64,000 nucleotides of DNA from an uncultured Alphaproteobacteria bacterium (GTDB lineage Bacteria > Pseudomonadota > Alphaproteobacteria > CAAGCB01 > CAG-977), in contig CALXOZ010000003.1 in the NCBI GenBank assembly GCA_944390195.1, positions 62,001 to 126,000 of the forward strand. Direction: 5' to 3'. Made by a program: the position numbers and the translations under genes. This document shows, in pieces, positions 1-7,597 of the stretch (its first letter is position 1; each line of letters starts with the position of its first letter). Under the pieces are notes generated by a model. The model did no database searches, had not been told where the DNA came from, and was given only the letters and a program-made list of their open reading frames with translations.

Positions 1-1033
1 TGGCTGGCAAGCCTGTTTCTCTGATTAAAAGGTCGATTTCGACAGCAGACCCGTCCAATAAGGATAAAATATCGTTCCTGTCCTGATCACTCGGTTCGAC
101 ATAAGCCGAAACATCCGGAGTTTCCAAATCTTTTTCAAAGACGGTTTCTTTGAATGAAAAGGGCAGTGATGAAGTGATGTGATCAATGACGTCTTGAGCC
201 GATTCGACTAAAGGGGCGCCGTTTTTAATCAAATGGTTCACACCGCTTGCACGGGGATCCAACGGAGAGGAAGGAACGGCAAAAACATCTTTTCCCTGTT
301 CCAAAGCTTTGTTGGCGGTGATCAAAGATCCGGATCGCAAAGCGGCTTCGATGACAACCAAGGCAATTGCCATACCGGAAATAATTCTGTTTCTTTGCGG
401 AAAATTTGACGGTTGAGGCTTTGTTCCCAGCGCGTATTCCGATATTAAAGCGCCTTTTTCGCGAATGCTGTTGTAGATTCTGCGGTTTTGTTCCGGATAT
501 ACCACATCTACGCCCGTGCCCAAAACAGCTGTCGTCGAAGCGTTTTCATCTGCCAAATATAAAGCGCCGTCATGTGCGGCTCCATCAATGCCCAAAGCCA
601 TTCCGGAAACAATACTGTAGCCGGCTTTCACCAAGTCTGCCGCCATGCGTCTGGCAATATTTTTGCCATTAATTGAAGCGTTGCGCGTCCCGACAATAGC
701 AATATGAGGCTTTTTTAATAAAGCTTTGTTTCCCATTACCGATAAAACAGGCGGGGCGTCCGCAATGCCGGATAACAATTCCGGATAATCCGTGTCATCT
801 AAAAAAATAAATTCCGCCCCGATTCTTTCAGCTTTCTCGAATTCTTTTTCAGCTTCGGATCTACTACATATCTTCAACGGTTTTTTCATACCGCCTTTTC
901 GCGCTTTTTCCGGTAAGGCGTCCAACGCCTCACGAGCCGTTTTGAAATGCTTTAATAAAATTCTAAAGGTAACCGCTCCGACGTTTTCAGATCGGAAAAG
1001 CCTTAAACGGTTGATTTTTTCTTCTTGATTCAA
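1..1033 (-). CDS. dprA: DNA-processing protein DprA (partial, C-terminus off the left edge)
   Basis: DprA loads RecA onto incoming single-stranded DNA during natural transformation and acts in the cytoplasm. About 344 codons are visible. The Rossmann-like core shows the family signatures AIVGTRNAS, IVSGMALGIDGAAH, LGTGVDVVYP and the FPQRNRIISG motif, followed by VFAVPSSP and HLIKNGA and the start of a C-terminal winged-helix-like segment. A stop codon lies two codons upstream in frame, so TTG at 1033 is the only reasonable start, three bases after the plsY stop. The plsY-dprA order is common in bacteria. The gene is cut by the window edge, not broken. Confidence 0.93.
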   Translation of the reverse strand, partial: MNQEEKINRLRLFRSENVGAVTFRILLKHFKTAREALDALPEKARKGGMKKPLKICSRSEAEKEFEKAERIGAEFIFLDDTDYPELLSGIADAPPVLSVMGNKALLKKPHIAIVGTRNASINGKNIARRMAADLVKAGYSIVSGMALGIDGAAHDGALYLADENASTTAVLGTGVDVVYPEQNRRIYNSIREKGALISEYALGTKPQPSNFPQRNRIISGMAIALVVIEAALRSGSLITANKALEQGKDVFAVPSSPLDPRASGVNHLIKNGAPLVESAQDVIDHITSSLPFSFKETVFEKDLETPDVSAYVEPSDQDRNDILSLLDGSAVEIDLLIRETGLPA

Positions 1034-1036
1034 GAG

Positions 1037-1663
1037 TTAACTCGCTTGTTTTTTTAATTTTATCTTACTTTCCTCGCCATGGATTAAACGGATGATGTTC
1101 GTCCGATGGCGGATAACGGACAAAACAGCCAGAAAACCGTAAAAATAAATATATTCGGGTGTGGCAAAATAATAAGCGTAAAAAGGCGCCAACAACAAAG
1201 CTGTAATGGCTGATAAGGAAGAATATCTGAAAAGGATTGCGACGACCAACCATGTAATACAGCATGATAAACCGACTTGCCAACATGTCGCCAAAAGCAT
1301 TCCCAGTGTTGAGGCAACACCTTTACCTCCTTTGAATTTCAACCATACAGGATAATTATGACCTAAAACACCGGCTGTTCCGGCTATCAAAGCGGCTGTA
1401 CGCGCTATGTTTTCATCAGGTATGCAAAAATAAGCAATACAAGCTGCCGCCGCCGCTTTACCAGAATCGCATAAAAGTGTTAAAAGGGCCAAATCTTTGC
1501 GTCCCGTGCGTAATACATTTGTCGCCCCTATGTTTCCGGATCCGATTTTCCGGATGTCGCCCAAACCGGCTAAACGAGTAAAAACGATCCCAAAAGGGAT
1601 TGATCCTAAAAAATAGCCTAGCAGGCCGGATAAAACAAAAAGAGTTGTAGCGCTCATAGTCAT
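1037..1663 (-). CDS. plsY: Glycerol-3-phosphate acyltransferase PlsY
   Basis: PlsY transfers acyl groups from acyl-phosphate to glycerol-3-phosphate, the first step of phospholipid synthesis, in the inner membrane. The 208 residues are almost entirely hydrophobic helices. The three conserved loops are visible: GSGNIGATNVLR near residue 42, GHNYPVWLKFKGGKG near residue 100, and a C-terminal RHRTNIIRL loop. Length is normal for the family. The start ATG overlaps the dusA stop by four bases (ATGA), showing translational coupling; a second ATG two codons later is also possible. It sits in an operon with dusA upstream and dprA downstream. Confidence 0.95.
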   Translation of the reverse strand: MTMSATTLFVLSGLLGYFLGSIPFGIVFTRLAGLGDIRKIGSGNIGATNVLRTGRKDLALLTLLCDSGKAAAAACIAYFCIPDENIARTAALIAGTAGVLGHNYPVWLKFKGGKGVASTLGMLLATCWQVGLSCCITWLVVAILFRYSSLSAITALLLAPFYAYYFATPEYIYFYGFLAVLSVIRHRTNIIRLIHGEESKIKLKKQAS

Positions 1664-2670
1664 AATCCTCGATCAGTATATTCGAAAGAGGATATAACTT
1701 TATTTAGAGTTTCTGCAACACTTTTAAAGTTGAAGTTTTCCGAAAACATCGTTTGCGTCAATGTCCTGCGCCATTCTTTGGCGTTATTACAGCCTTTGAA
1801 CAGGTTCAACCAATGGCGCATGATAAGATGGGGACGAACGCCTTGCCGGATATTTTTGTCCAAGTATTCCAACATCAGGTTTATTATCTCCTGTCTGGAG
1901 ACAATCTTTGTATTTTGGCAAAATATCTTTGTGTCCGCTTGTGCCAGTAAATAGGGGGAGGCATAAACGGAACGCCCCATCATGACGCCGTCAACATATT
2001 TTAAATGTTCCTGCGCTGAAGCCAAAGAATCGATATCGCCGTTGATAGTGATGCTCAGCTGCGGAAAAGTTTCTTTTAAACGATAGACCAGTGGGTAATT
2101 CAAAGCTGGTATTGTTCTGTTTTCTTTCGGGCTCAATCCTTTTAAACGCGCTTTACGGGCGTGAATGATAAAATCACAACATCCCGCCGCCCGAACCAAA
2201 GAAACGCATTGGCATAAATCGTCGAAACCGTCATTGTCTTGTGTCATTTCCTGCAATGCAATCCGCGTCTTCAATGAAACGGGAACGCGGGAATTTTCTT
2301 TCATGGCTGTCAAGCACTCTGCAATCAATGCGGGATCTGTCCGTAAAGCTGCTCCGAACCGACCAGCACGAACACGTTCGGAAGGACAACCGGCATTAAG
2401 ATTTATACCGTCGTAACAAAACGGTTGTGCTATCTGACAGGCTTTTGCCAAAAGTTCCGGATCGCAACCGCCCAGTTGCAGTATCAAAGGGTGTTCCTGC
2501 CGATCAAAAGAAAGAAATTTCTCGCTGTTTCCGAAAACAAGAGCTTGTGCTGCAATCATTTCCGTGTACAACACGACTTTGCGGGATATTTGGCGGATCA
2601 GATAACGAAAATGCCGATCCGTCCAATCCATCATCGGCGCAACGGATAAACGGGGATCAACACAAATCAT
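1660..2670 (-). CDS. dusA: tRNA-dihydrouridine synthase, DusA type
   Basis: FMN-dependent enzyme reducing uridines in the tRNA D-loop. The N-terminus SVAPMMDWTDRHFRYLIR and the ARKARLKGLSPKENR segment are characteristic of the DusA subfamily rather than DusB or DusC. The catalytic cysteine lies in NLNAGCPSERV near residue 95, and the FMN-phosphate-binding TINGDI and DGVMMGR segments are present in the C-terminal part of the barrel. The 336-residue length fits. The start overlaps the stop of the nucleoside hydrolase gene by four bases and the stop overlaps plsY by four bases, so the genes are translationally coupled. Confidence 0.93.
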   Translation of the reverse strand: MICVDPRLSVAPMMDWTDRHFRYLIRQISRKVVLYTEMIAAQALVFGNSEKFLSFDRQEHPLILQLGGCDPELLAKACQIAQPFCYDGINLNAGCPSERVRAGRFGAALRTDPALIAECLTAMKENSRVPVSLKTRIALQEMTQDNDGFDDLCQCVSLVRAAGCCDFIIHARKARLKGLSPKENRTIPALNYPLVYRLKETFPQLSITINGDIDSLASAQEHLKYVDGVMMGRSVYASPYLLAQADTKIFCQNTKIVSRQEIINLMLEYLDKNIRQGVRPHLIMRHWLNLFKGCNNAKEWRRTLTQTMFSENFNFKSVAETLNKVISSFEYTDRGL

Positions 2671-3626
2671 GGAAGAGCGGCTAAATAATCCAACAACATC
2701 TTTTTAAAAGATTCTCTGTCAACTTTGTGCATGACCAGGCAATTTCTTTTAGATCCTTCTTCAAAACTTGTCATTCCGAACTTTTCGCTGTTTGCATCGG
2801 TGTTGACCTGAACCGAACCGTAACGTCCGGAAAATAAAGCAGGGCGGATCAAACATCCGACAGCACAAGGATCATACAAAGAAGTCCCGATCTGGTTGAC
2901 AGGTTCATTCCCCGGACAATCTTTTAAAATTTTTGCGGCCGTTTCTAATAAATCAGCGCCGGCACAGGCACAACGTGTATTGATATCTCGCATTTTTTCT
3001 ATAAAATCTTTGTCTGCAACGGCTTGCATACCTACTTCCATCGGAATGACACTGATTTGCGGAGCCATGTTGAAAACGATCTCTGCGGCATGAGGGTCGG
3101 CAAGCATATTAAATTCCGCATAAGGGGTCGCATTGCCGCGCGGACCGTCTTCACAAAAAGCACCGCCCATGATGATCAGCTCGCGTATCTTGGACGCGGT
3201 TTTGGGTTCCTTTAAAAAAACCGTTGCGATATTCGTCAATGGACCGATAGCCAGTATGCTGATCTCTTTTTCCGAAGATTTCATCAAAGACTTGATAATA
3301 AAGTCAACGGCATTTTCTTCTTCGCCCTGATAACTCGGAGTTCCAAAATCGAATCCAGCCAAGCCATCATTCCCATGAATCCATTCCGCATTGATTTTTG
3401 AACGTTTTAAAGGTTTATCGCAACCTTTATAAACGGGAATGTCTGTATGCCACGCAAATTCACATAAACGGCGGATATTGTATTCAGCTTTATTGACATC
3501 GACGTTGCCGTTGACGGCTGTAATACCGACAATATCCGTATTCGGGTCAGCCATCGCCATAAATAAAGCCAAGGCATCATCAATGCCGGGGTCTGTGTCT
3601 ATGATGATTTTTGTTTTTGAACTCAT
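2667..3626 (-). CDS. Inosine-uridine-type nucleoside hydrolase
   Basis: Hydrolyses ribonucleosides to base plus ribose for salvage. The calcium-binding signature DTDPGIDDALA starts at residue 10, and the family's VTAVNGN-like and FNMLADPHAA segments are present. The open frame reaches 3713, but the ATG at 3626 follows an AAGGAA ribosome-binding site, places the DTDPG motif at the usual distance from the N-terminus and gives a normal 319-residue protein. Substrate specificity (RihA, RihB or RihC type) cannot be decided by reading. It appears to be the first gene of the nucleoside hydrolase-dusA-plsY-dprA operon. Confidence 0.92.
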   Translation of the reverse strand: MSSKTKIIIDTDPGIDDALALFMAMADPNTDIVGITAVNGNVDVNKAEYNIRRLCEFAWHTDIPVYKGCDKPLKRSKINAEWIHGNDGLAGFDFGTPSYQGEEENAVDFIIKSLMKSSEKEISILAIGPLTNIATVFLKEPKTASKIRELIIMGGAFCEDGPRGNATPYAEFNMLADPHAAEIVFNMAPQISVIPMEVGMQAVADKDFIEKMRDINTRCACAGADLLETAAKILKDCPGNEPVNQIGTSLYDPCAVGCLIRPALFSGRYGSVQVNTDANSEKFGMTSFEEGSKRNCLVMHKVDRESFKKMLLDYLAALP

Positions 3627-3776
3627 GAAATTATTCCTTGCGATATAAAAAGTATTAAAAAAATAAGATGGACTATGCAGGAAATCAATCTTTTTTAATC
3701 TTTTCAAAAGCAACCTGAGAGGAATATCCTAAAATTTATATGGATTTTTATTTTAAACGACAGAATAATTGCTTTT

Positions 3777-4166
3777 ATGGAAAATATGGATTGGTACAAT
3801 TTATTAATAAAACCGCCTTTGACACCGGATAGCCAAGTTTTTGTTATTGTCTGGCCGGTGCTGTATTTCTTAATTCTTTTGTCTTTTATCGTCTTTTTCC
3901 GTAATGCTGAAGGGCAATACAAAACAAAAGCTATTTTTTATTTTTCTATGCAAATGTTGTTGAATATAATGTGGTCGCCTGTTTTTTTTACGATGAAATC
4001 TGTCGGCGGGGCGTTGTTTATTCTAATTCTCTTATTGTTTTTTTTGGTGTTGACACTTTTTTATTTCTATAAAAGTTCAAAATCAGCCGCTTTTTTACTT
4101 GTTCCTTATGCTCTGTGGTCGTGTTTCGCATTGTATTTGAATTTGGGAATATTTATTTTAAATTAA
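3777..4166 (+). CDS. TspO/MBR family protein, short form
   Basis: Small membrane protein of the translocator/peripheral benzodiazepine receptor family, whose members bind tetrapyrroles and sterols. Recognised by the conserved order of WYNLLIKPPLTPDSQVF, the VWPVLYF turn, NIMWSPVFF and LVPYALWSCFALYLN. Only four helices are predicted by eye over 129 residues; the usual first transmembrane helix before the WY..L.KP segment is absent. The frame is open upstream to 3699 with no ATG, GTG or TTG start, and its translation (IWIFILNDRIIAF) is only weakly membrane-like. It is divergent from the nucleoside hydrolase operon. Function here is unknown. Confidence 0.8.
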   Translation: MENMDWYNLLIKPPLTPDSQVFVIVWPVLYFLILLSFIVFFRNAEGQYKTKAIFYFSMQMLLNIMWSPVFFTMKSVGGALFILILLLFFLVLTLFYFYKSSKSAAFLLVPYALWSCFALYLNLGIFILN

Positions 4167-4800
4167 AAAAACAAGTTCTTTGACTACAGCTAAAATGATG
4201 TTCCTTTATGGATTTTGCTGTGTAAATGTAGAATTTACTATATGTTTTTTGTGGTGAGTTATTTTGTAAAAATAAAGTGTTTTGTATCTTACGCCTTTAC
4301 CGTTATTTTTAAAAGGTTGTTCGGTTACACGGACTTTTTGTTTTGATTGTGTCTTTGAAAAGTGAGATGCAATAAAGTCGTGAAACATATTTTTTGTTTT
4401 CATAATAAATCTGGGAAACAATCTTTTTTAATGATATTTGAGTTCTTTTTCAGGCGGCAGAGTTTATAAATGCAAGAGATTCAGAAAAGGGGATTACTTG
4501 AGGTTTAAAAAAGAGTTGATATTTAAAAGCTTATTCCGGTATGGATGGTTGGATTGTGATTTTATCGAATCGATTGCAGATGATTATACGGTAAAAATTG
4601 ACATACGGTGTATTGTCGCAAAACAGTAGCGAGATAGGGCTTTTTGATAAGACCGTTTTTTTCAGGTTAATGTTTTAAAGTTTTCTGCCTTTGTTCAAAT
4701 GAGTGTGATTTCAAGCTTGTTTTTATGTTTGTTTCTTTATTTGCCGGATACAGGAAACTCTTGAAAAGAGTTGTTTTGTTGTAATAGATAATCTTTAGTC
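4167..4800. other. Non-coding or decayed stretch
   Basis: AT-rich sequence. A TTG-started 63-codon frame (4438-4629) and a 71-codon frame on the other strand (4206-4421) exist, but neither has a family signature or a convincing ribosome-binding site. No RNA gene or strong hairpin was recognised. Confidence 0.5.
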
Positions 4801-5157
4801 GGTTGTGCAGTTCCGCAAAGCCTGCATCTATGCGCAAAAAGAATCTTTTTTGACCCGTGCAGAAAAATCTGTGAAGTCAAAAGAGGAATAATTCAAATGA
4901 ACTCTCGCCTTATGAAACAGCTTAAAGAGCAAAAAAAAATCATATAAATGAAAATGGAAGTGATGTTCCGGAGGCTGTCTGGCACACACTAAATTGGTCG
5001 GGACACAGTATCAACCGGAAGAGGGAAGAATGTGGTTCAATTAACGTTAAAGGTTTACGGGGAGGAATTAAAAAGATACGCAACGATACGAACAAAACAC
5101 CGTTCAGTCGAATCGGTAGGAGAGGAGTATTTTTCCAAAAGAAAAACCTCGCATTAA
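4801..5157 (+). pseudogene. Decayed small genes, probably from a mobile element
   Basis: Three short protein-like pieces lie one after another in different frames. The first is a stop-ended fragment (VVQFRKACIYAQKESF and on) ending near 4891. The second starts at an ATG at 4897 behind AAGAGGAA (MNSRLMKQLKEQKK) and, after a +1 shift at a run of A, continues as NENGSDVPEAVWHTLNWSG. The third is a frame ending at 5157 that reads VVQLTLKVYGEELKRYATI and on. Each piece has plausible amino-acid composition, but no full-length frame survives. I do not recognise the family. Confidence 0.35.
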
Positions 5158-5170
5158 GCGAGGTTTTTTT
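5142..5170 (-). terminator. Intrinsic terminator after tRNA-Val(UAC)
   Basis: Stem AACCTCGC with a TTAA-type loop and GCGAGGTT followed by a T-run. It lies directly downstream of the tRNA on the minus strand; the plus-strand reading also ends in a long T-run, so it may work in both directions. Confidence 0.8.
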
Positions 5171-5246
5171 GGTAGGCGACTACGGATTCGAACCGCAGAC
5201 CCTCTCGGTGTAAACGAGATGCTCTAACCAGCTGAGCTAGTCGCCC
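5170..5246 (-). tRNA. tRNA-Val (anticodon UAC)
   Basis: Complete cloverleaf with acceptor GGGCGAC, D-stem GCTC, anticodon stem TCTCG/CGAGA enclosing the loop TTTACAC (anticodon TAC), T-loop GGTTCGAATCC and an encoded CCA. Reads GUA valine codons. Confidence 0.96.
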
Positions 5247-5289
5247 TTAACAGAAAACCTTATAGCGGATTTATAAAGAAAAAACAAGA

Positions 5290-5330
5290 TAAAAAAACAG
5301 GCGGCTGTAAAAAAACAACCACCTGTTTTA
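5290..5330 (-). terminator. Intrinsic terminator of the HU gene
   Basis: Minus-strand stem AACAGGTGG / CCGCCTGTT (nine pairs, one G-T) with a T-rich loop, followed by seven T. It lies between the HU stop and tRNA-Val. Confidence 0.8.
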
Positions 5331-5343
5331 AAACAAAAGAACG

Positions 5344-5619
5344 CTATTGGTTTACAGCGTCCTTCAACCCTTTTCCCGCTTTAAATTTCGGTTGTTTTGA
5401 TGCAGGAATTTTTATTATTTCTCCTGTACGGGGGTTACGGCCTTCGGTCTCAGCGCGCTGAGCAATACTGAATGTACCAAAACCGACCAAACGAACTTCA
5501 TCATTGTTTTTCAATGCATTTGTAACAGCGTTTAAAAAAGCGTCAACGGATTTGCTGGCGTCCGCTTTTGATAAACCAGTATTCTTAGCCACTTCGGCTA
5601 CGAGATCGTTTTTATTCAC
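5344..5619 (-). CDS. hup: DNA-binding protein HU
   Basis: Small histone-like protein that bends DNA and organises the nucleoid. The 91 residues show the whole fold: the N-terminal helical dimerisation part (MNKNDLVAEVAKNTGLSKAD), VRLVGFGTFSI, the DNA-wrapping arm with GRNPRTGE, and the C-terminal PKFKAGKGLKDAV. The start is GTG at 5619 behind AGAGGGAG. The gene is monocistronic, with a predicted promoter and a 5-prime hairpin upstream and a terminator downstream. Whether it is the alpha- or beta-type paralogue cannot be told from one copy. Confidence 0.97.
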   Translation of the reverse strand: MNKNDLVAEVAKNTGLSKADASKSVDAFLNAVTNALKNNDEVRLVGFGTFSIAQRAETEGRNPRTGEIIKIPASKQPKFKAGKGLKDAVNQ

Positions 5620-5664
5620 TTGAGGGCTCCCTCTACTTATAAATTTGAATTAATAAAGACAAAA

Positions 5665-5722
5665 CTTAGATTCACTGACGAATCTAAGAGGAAGTGTAGA
5701 ACGCTAGACTTTCTTTGGTCAA
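5665..5722 (-). promoter_or_regulatory. HU promoter and 5-prime leader hairpin
   Basis: On the minus strand a TTGACC box (5717-5722) is separated by 17 bases from CTACAC (5694-5699). Just downstream, where transcription should begin, a perfect nine-pair stem CTTAGATTC / GAATCTAAG (5665-5688) would form the very 5-prime end of the mRNA. The roles are inferred from position. Confidence 0.55.
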
Positions 5723-6142
5723 TAGAAGAATGGAGGATTTTCTTTATTTTTTTGTATGTTGTTTCTTTTTTGTGGAAATGTTTTTCATATAAAATATGAT
5801 TGCGTGTAAAATATGAAAATATGAAAGGATTTCAAATACTTTATTTAAATTTTTTTTGATTTAAAAATGGATTTAGAGGCTTTGTTTGACAAAAAAAGAT
5901 ACATATCTATAATTTCAGACAAAAAATGTCGACTGATGATTTAGTTATATGAAAATTATCACGCAAAAGAGGAAATTTAAAAAAATTCCTTGATGAGGGT
6001 GATTAAAGTGTTTTGATTGGCAGTGATCGTTTTTCACTAACTGAACAGAGAAAATCAAAACCGGAAAGTAGAGACTCCTTTAAGCTGAAAGTATCTGTTT
6101 GCTTTTTTATTTCAATTAATTTAAGACTAAAGTTCTTTAGTA
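5723..6142. other. AT-rich intergenic spacer
   Basis: No open frame of interest, RNA gene or repeat was seen between the HU promoter and the tRNA-Asp terminator. Confidence 0.6.
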
Positions 6143-6177
6143 TAAAAAAAAGCCTGATATTTTCAGGCTATTTTTTA
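6143..6177 (-). terminator. Intrinsic terminator after tRNA-Asp
   Basis: Minus-strand stem AGCCTGA / TCAGGCT with an AAATA loop and a following run of eight T, immediately downstream of tRNA-Asp. Confidence 0.8.
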
Positions 6178-6255
6178 TGGCGGGAGTGACGGGGCTCGAA
6201 CCCGCGACCTTCGGCGTGACAGGCCGACGCTCTAACCAAACTGAGCTACACCCCC
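6178..6255 (-). tRNA. tRNA-Asp (anticodon GUC)
   Basis: Acceptor GGGGGTG pairs with CACTCCC, discriminator G, encoded CCA. Anticodon stem TCGGC/GCCGA encloses loop CTGTCAC (anticodon GTC). It lies 51 bases downstream of glk on the same strand and may be co-transcribed with it. Confidence 0.96.
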
Positions 6256-6306
6256 GCGACAAAGATGTTTATATAGATTTTTGATGAGCTTTGCAAGTCT
6301 TTTTTT

Positions 6307-7284
6307 TTAATTATTGATATTTTTTTTAATTAAGCCTGAAAGTCCAAGGAAAGCGGGGTATTCTGAAATAACGACATAAGTCGGAATTCGTGATAAATAT
6401 GATGTAAATCGTCCTTTAGCTTCGAATCGAACTCTGAAAGAGGATTCTTTGAACATATCTAACAGACCTTCACGGGGAATGATTCCTCCTGCAATATAGA
6501 CTCCTCCTAAAGCACCGACTGTCAAAGCCAGATTTCCCGCCAGAGTTCCCAATAAACCAAACATCATCTGAACGGCTTCGCGGCATAGCGAATCGCCTTT
6601 CAAAGCTTTTTTTGAAATTTCCGCCGGATCCAAGGAAACACCTTCTTGTCCGCGCAAAGTCAAAAGAGTTCTGTACAAATTTGTCAGTCCCATTCCGGAA
6701 ACAACGCGTTCGGCGGATACATGACCGTATTCTTGGCGTAAAGCGGCTATGATACGTTCTTCCTCGGGGTAAGGAGCTGGCATTGTCGCGTGACCGCCTT
6801 CACTGGCCAAGGCTTCCCAACCGCCGTCTCCTCGGGGAACCAAAATGGAAACACCCAATCCTGTCCCCGGACCGACAACGGCGATCGGGAATCCTTTGAC
6901 GGGACTTCCTGAACCGATTTTAAGCTTTTGATCTTCTTTTAAATAGGGAATTGCCAATGCTTGGGCGACAAAATCATTGACTACATTTAAACTTTTCAAC
7001 CCCAGATGCTGTTTTAATTCGGATATTGAAAAAGTCCAATCATTATTGACCATTGAAACTTTGTCGTCCAAAACGGGGCAGGCGACAGCTATCGCGGCTG
7101 TTATTATTTCCAAGTCTTGATGATCAATCTTGTTTAAATAAGCATTGATTGCCGATTCCAACGAATCGTGTTCGCAACAAGAAATTGTCAATGGAGATAT
7201 TATTTCCATCAAAGATGTGCATAATGCAAAACGAGCATTTGTCCCGCCGATGTCGGCAATTAAACCTGCAGAAATTTTTGACAT
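6307..7284 (-). CDS. glk: Glucokinase (bacterial Glk family)
   Basis: Phosphorylates glucose to glucose-6-phosphate in the cytoplasm. The 325 residues follow the Glk (non-ROK) family: ATP-binding IADIGGTNARFAL at residue 9, the glucose-binding VVNDFVAQALAIP with the catalytic aspartate, VVGPGTGLGVS, ASEGGHATMPAP, and the C-terminal GGVYIAGGI. A GGAT ribosome-binding site precedes the ATG. The gene is preceded by the IscX-like gene on the same strand and followed by tRNA-Asp. Glucose released by MalQ-type maltodextrin metabolism (39.8 kb) would be a natural substrate. Confidence 0.95.
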   Translation of the reverse strand: MSKISAGLIADIGGTNARFALCTSLMEIISPLTISCCEHDSLESAINAYLNKIDHQDLEIITAAIAVACPVLDDKVSMVNNDWTFSISELKQHLGLKSLNVVNDFVAQALAIPYLKEDQKLKIGSGSPVKGFPIAVVGPGTGLGVSILVPRGDGGWEALASEGGHATMPAPYPEEERIIAALRQEYGHVSAERVVSGMGLTNLYRTLLTLRGQEGVSLDPAEISKKALKGDSLCREAVQMMFGLLGTLAGNLALTVGALGGVYIAGGIIPREGLLDMFKESSFRVRFEAKGRFTSYLSRIPTYVVISEYPAFLGLSGLIKKNINN

Positions 7285-7342
7285 TTTGGTATCCTTTCTT
7301 AAAATTAAAGAAAGAATGCCACAATGTGTTTAAAAGTAAATA

Positions 7343-7597
7343 CTAAATATAAGCGTCCGGGACATCATTTCTGTCGTCGTAGCCGTTGCGAACTGCCGAC
7401 CACGCCGATTTCAGCGCCAAAAAGTAAGCGCCGTCCGTCGGAAGGGAATCAATCCGATTGCAACAGTCAAAAGAGGATAACATCTCTTTTAAGCGCATAT
7501 CCGATAAAGAAAGCAAATCCGTTCTTGGATACTTTTCTTCCAACGCTTTTGCCCAAAATTTTATATTATTCCATTCTGTGTTGTCTTTATCGACCAT
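7343..7597 (-). CDS. IscX-like small protein
   Basis: An 84-residue protein when started at the ATG at 7597, which has a GGAGGG ribosome-binding site; the open frame extends to 7633. The pattern ALEEKYPRTDLLSLSD, then MLSSFD, then YFLALKSAW resembles the IscX/YfhJ layout (helix, D-x-L-x-x-x-D turn, hydrophobic C-terminal helix ending in AW). IscX binds IscS and iron in Fe-S assembly. No other isc genes are nearby, and it starts inside the last codons of the RNase-J-like gene (11-base overlap). Homology is suggested by pattern only. Confidence 0.5.
   Translation of the reverse strand: MVDKDNTEWNNIKFWAKALEEKYPRTDLLSLSDMRLKEMLSSFDCCNRIDSLPTDGAYFLALKSAWSAVRNGYDDRNDVPDAYI

Noticed and set aside
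4438-4629. 63-codon TTG-started frame
   Set aside because: No ribosome-binding site or recognisable motif, and surrounded by AT-rich non-coding DNA.
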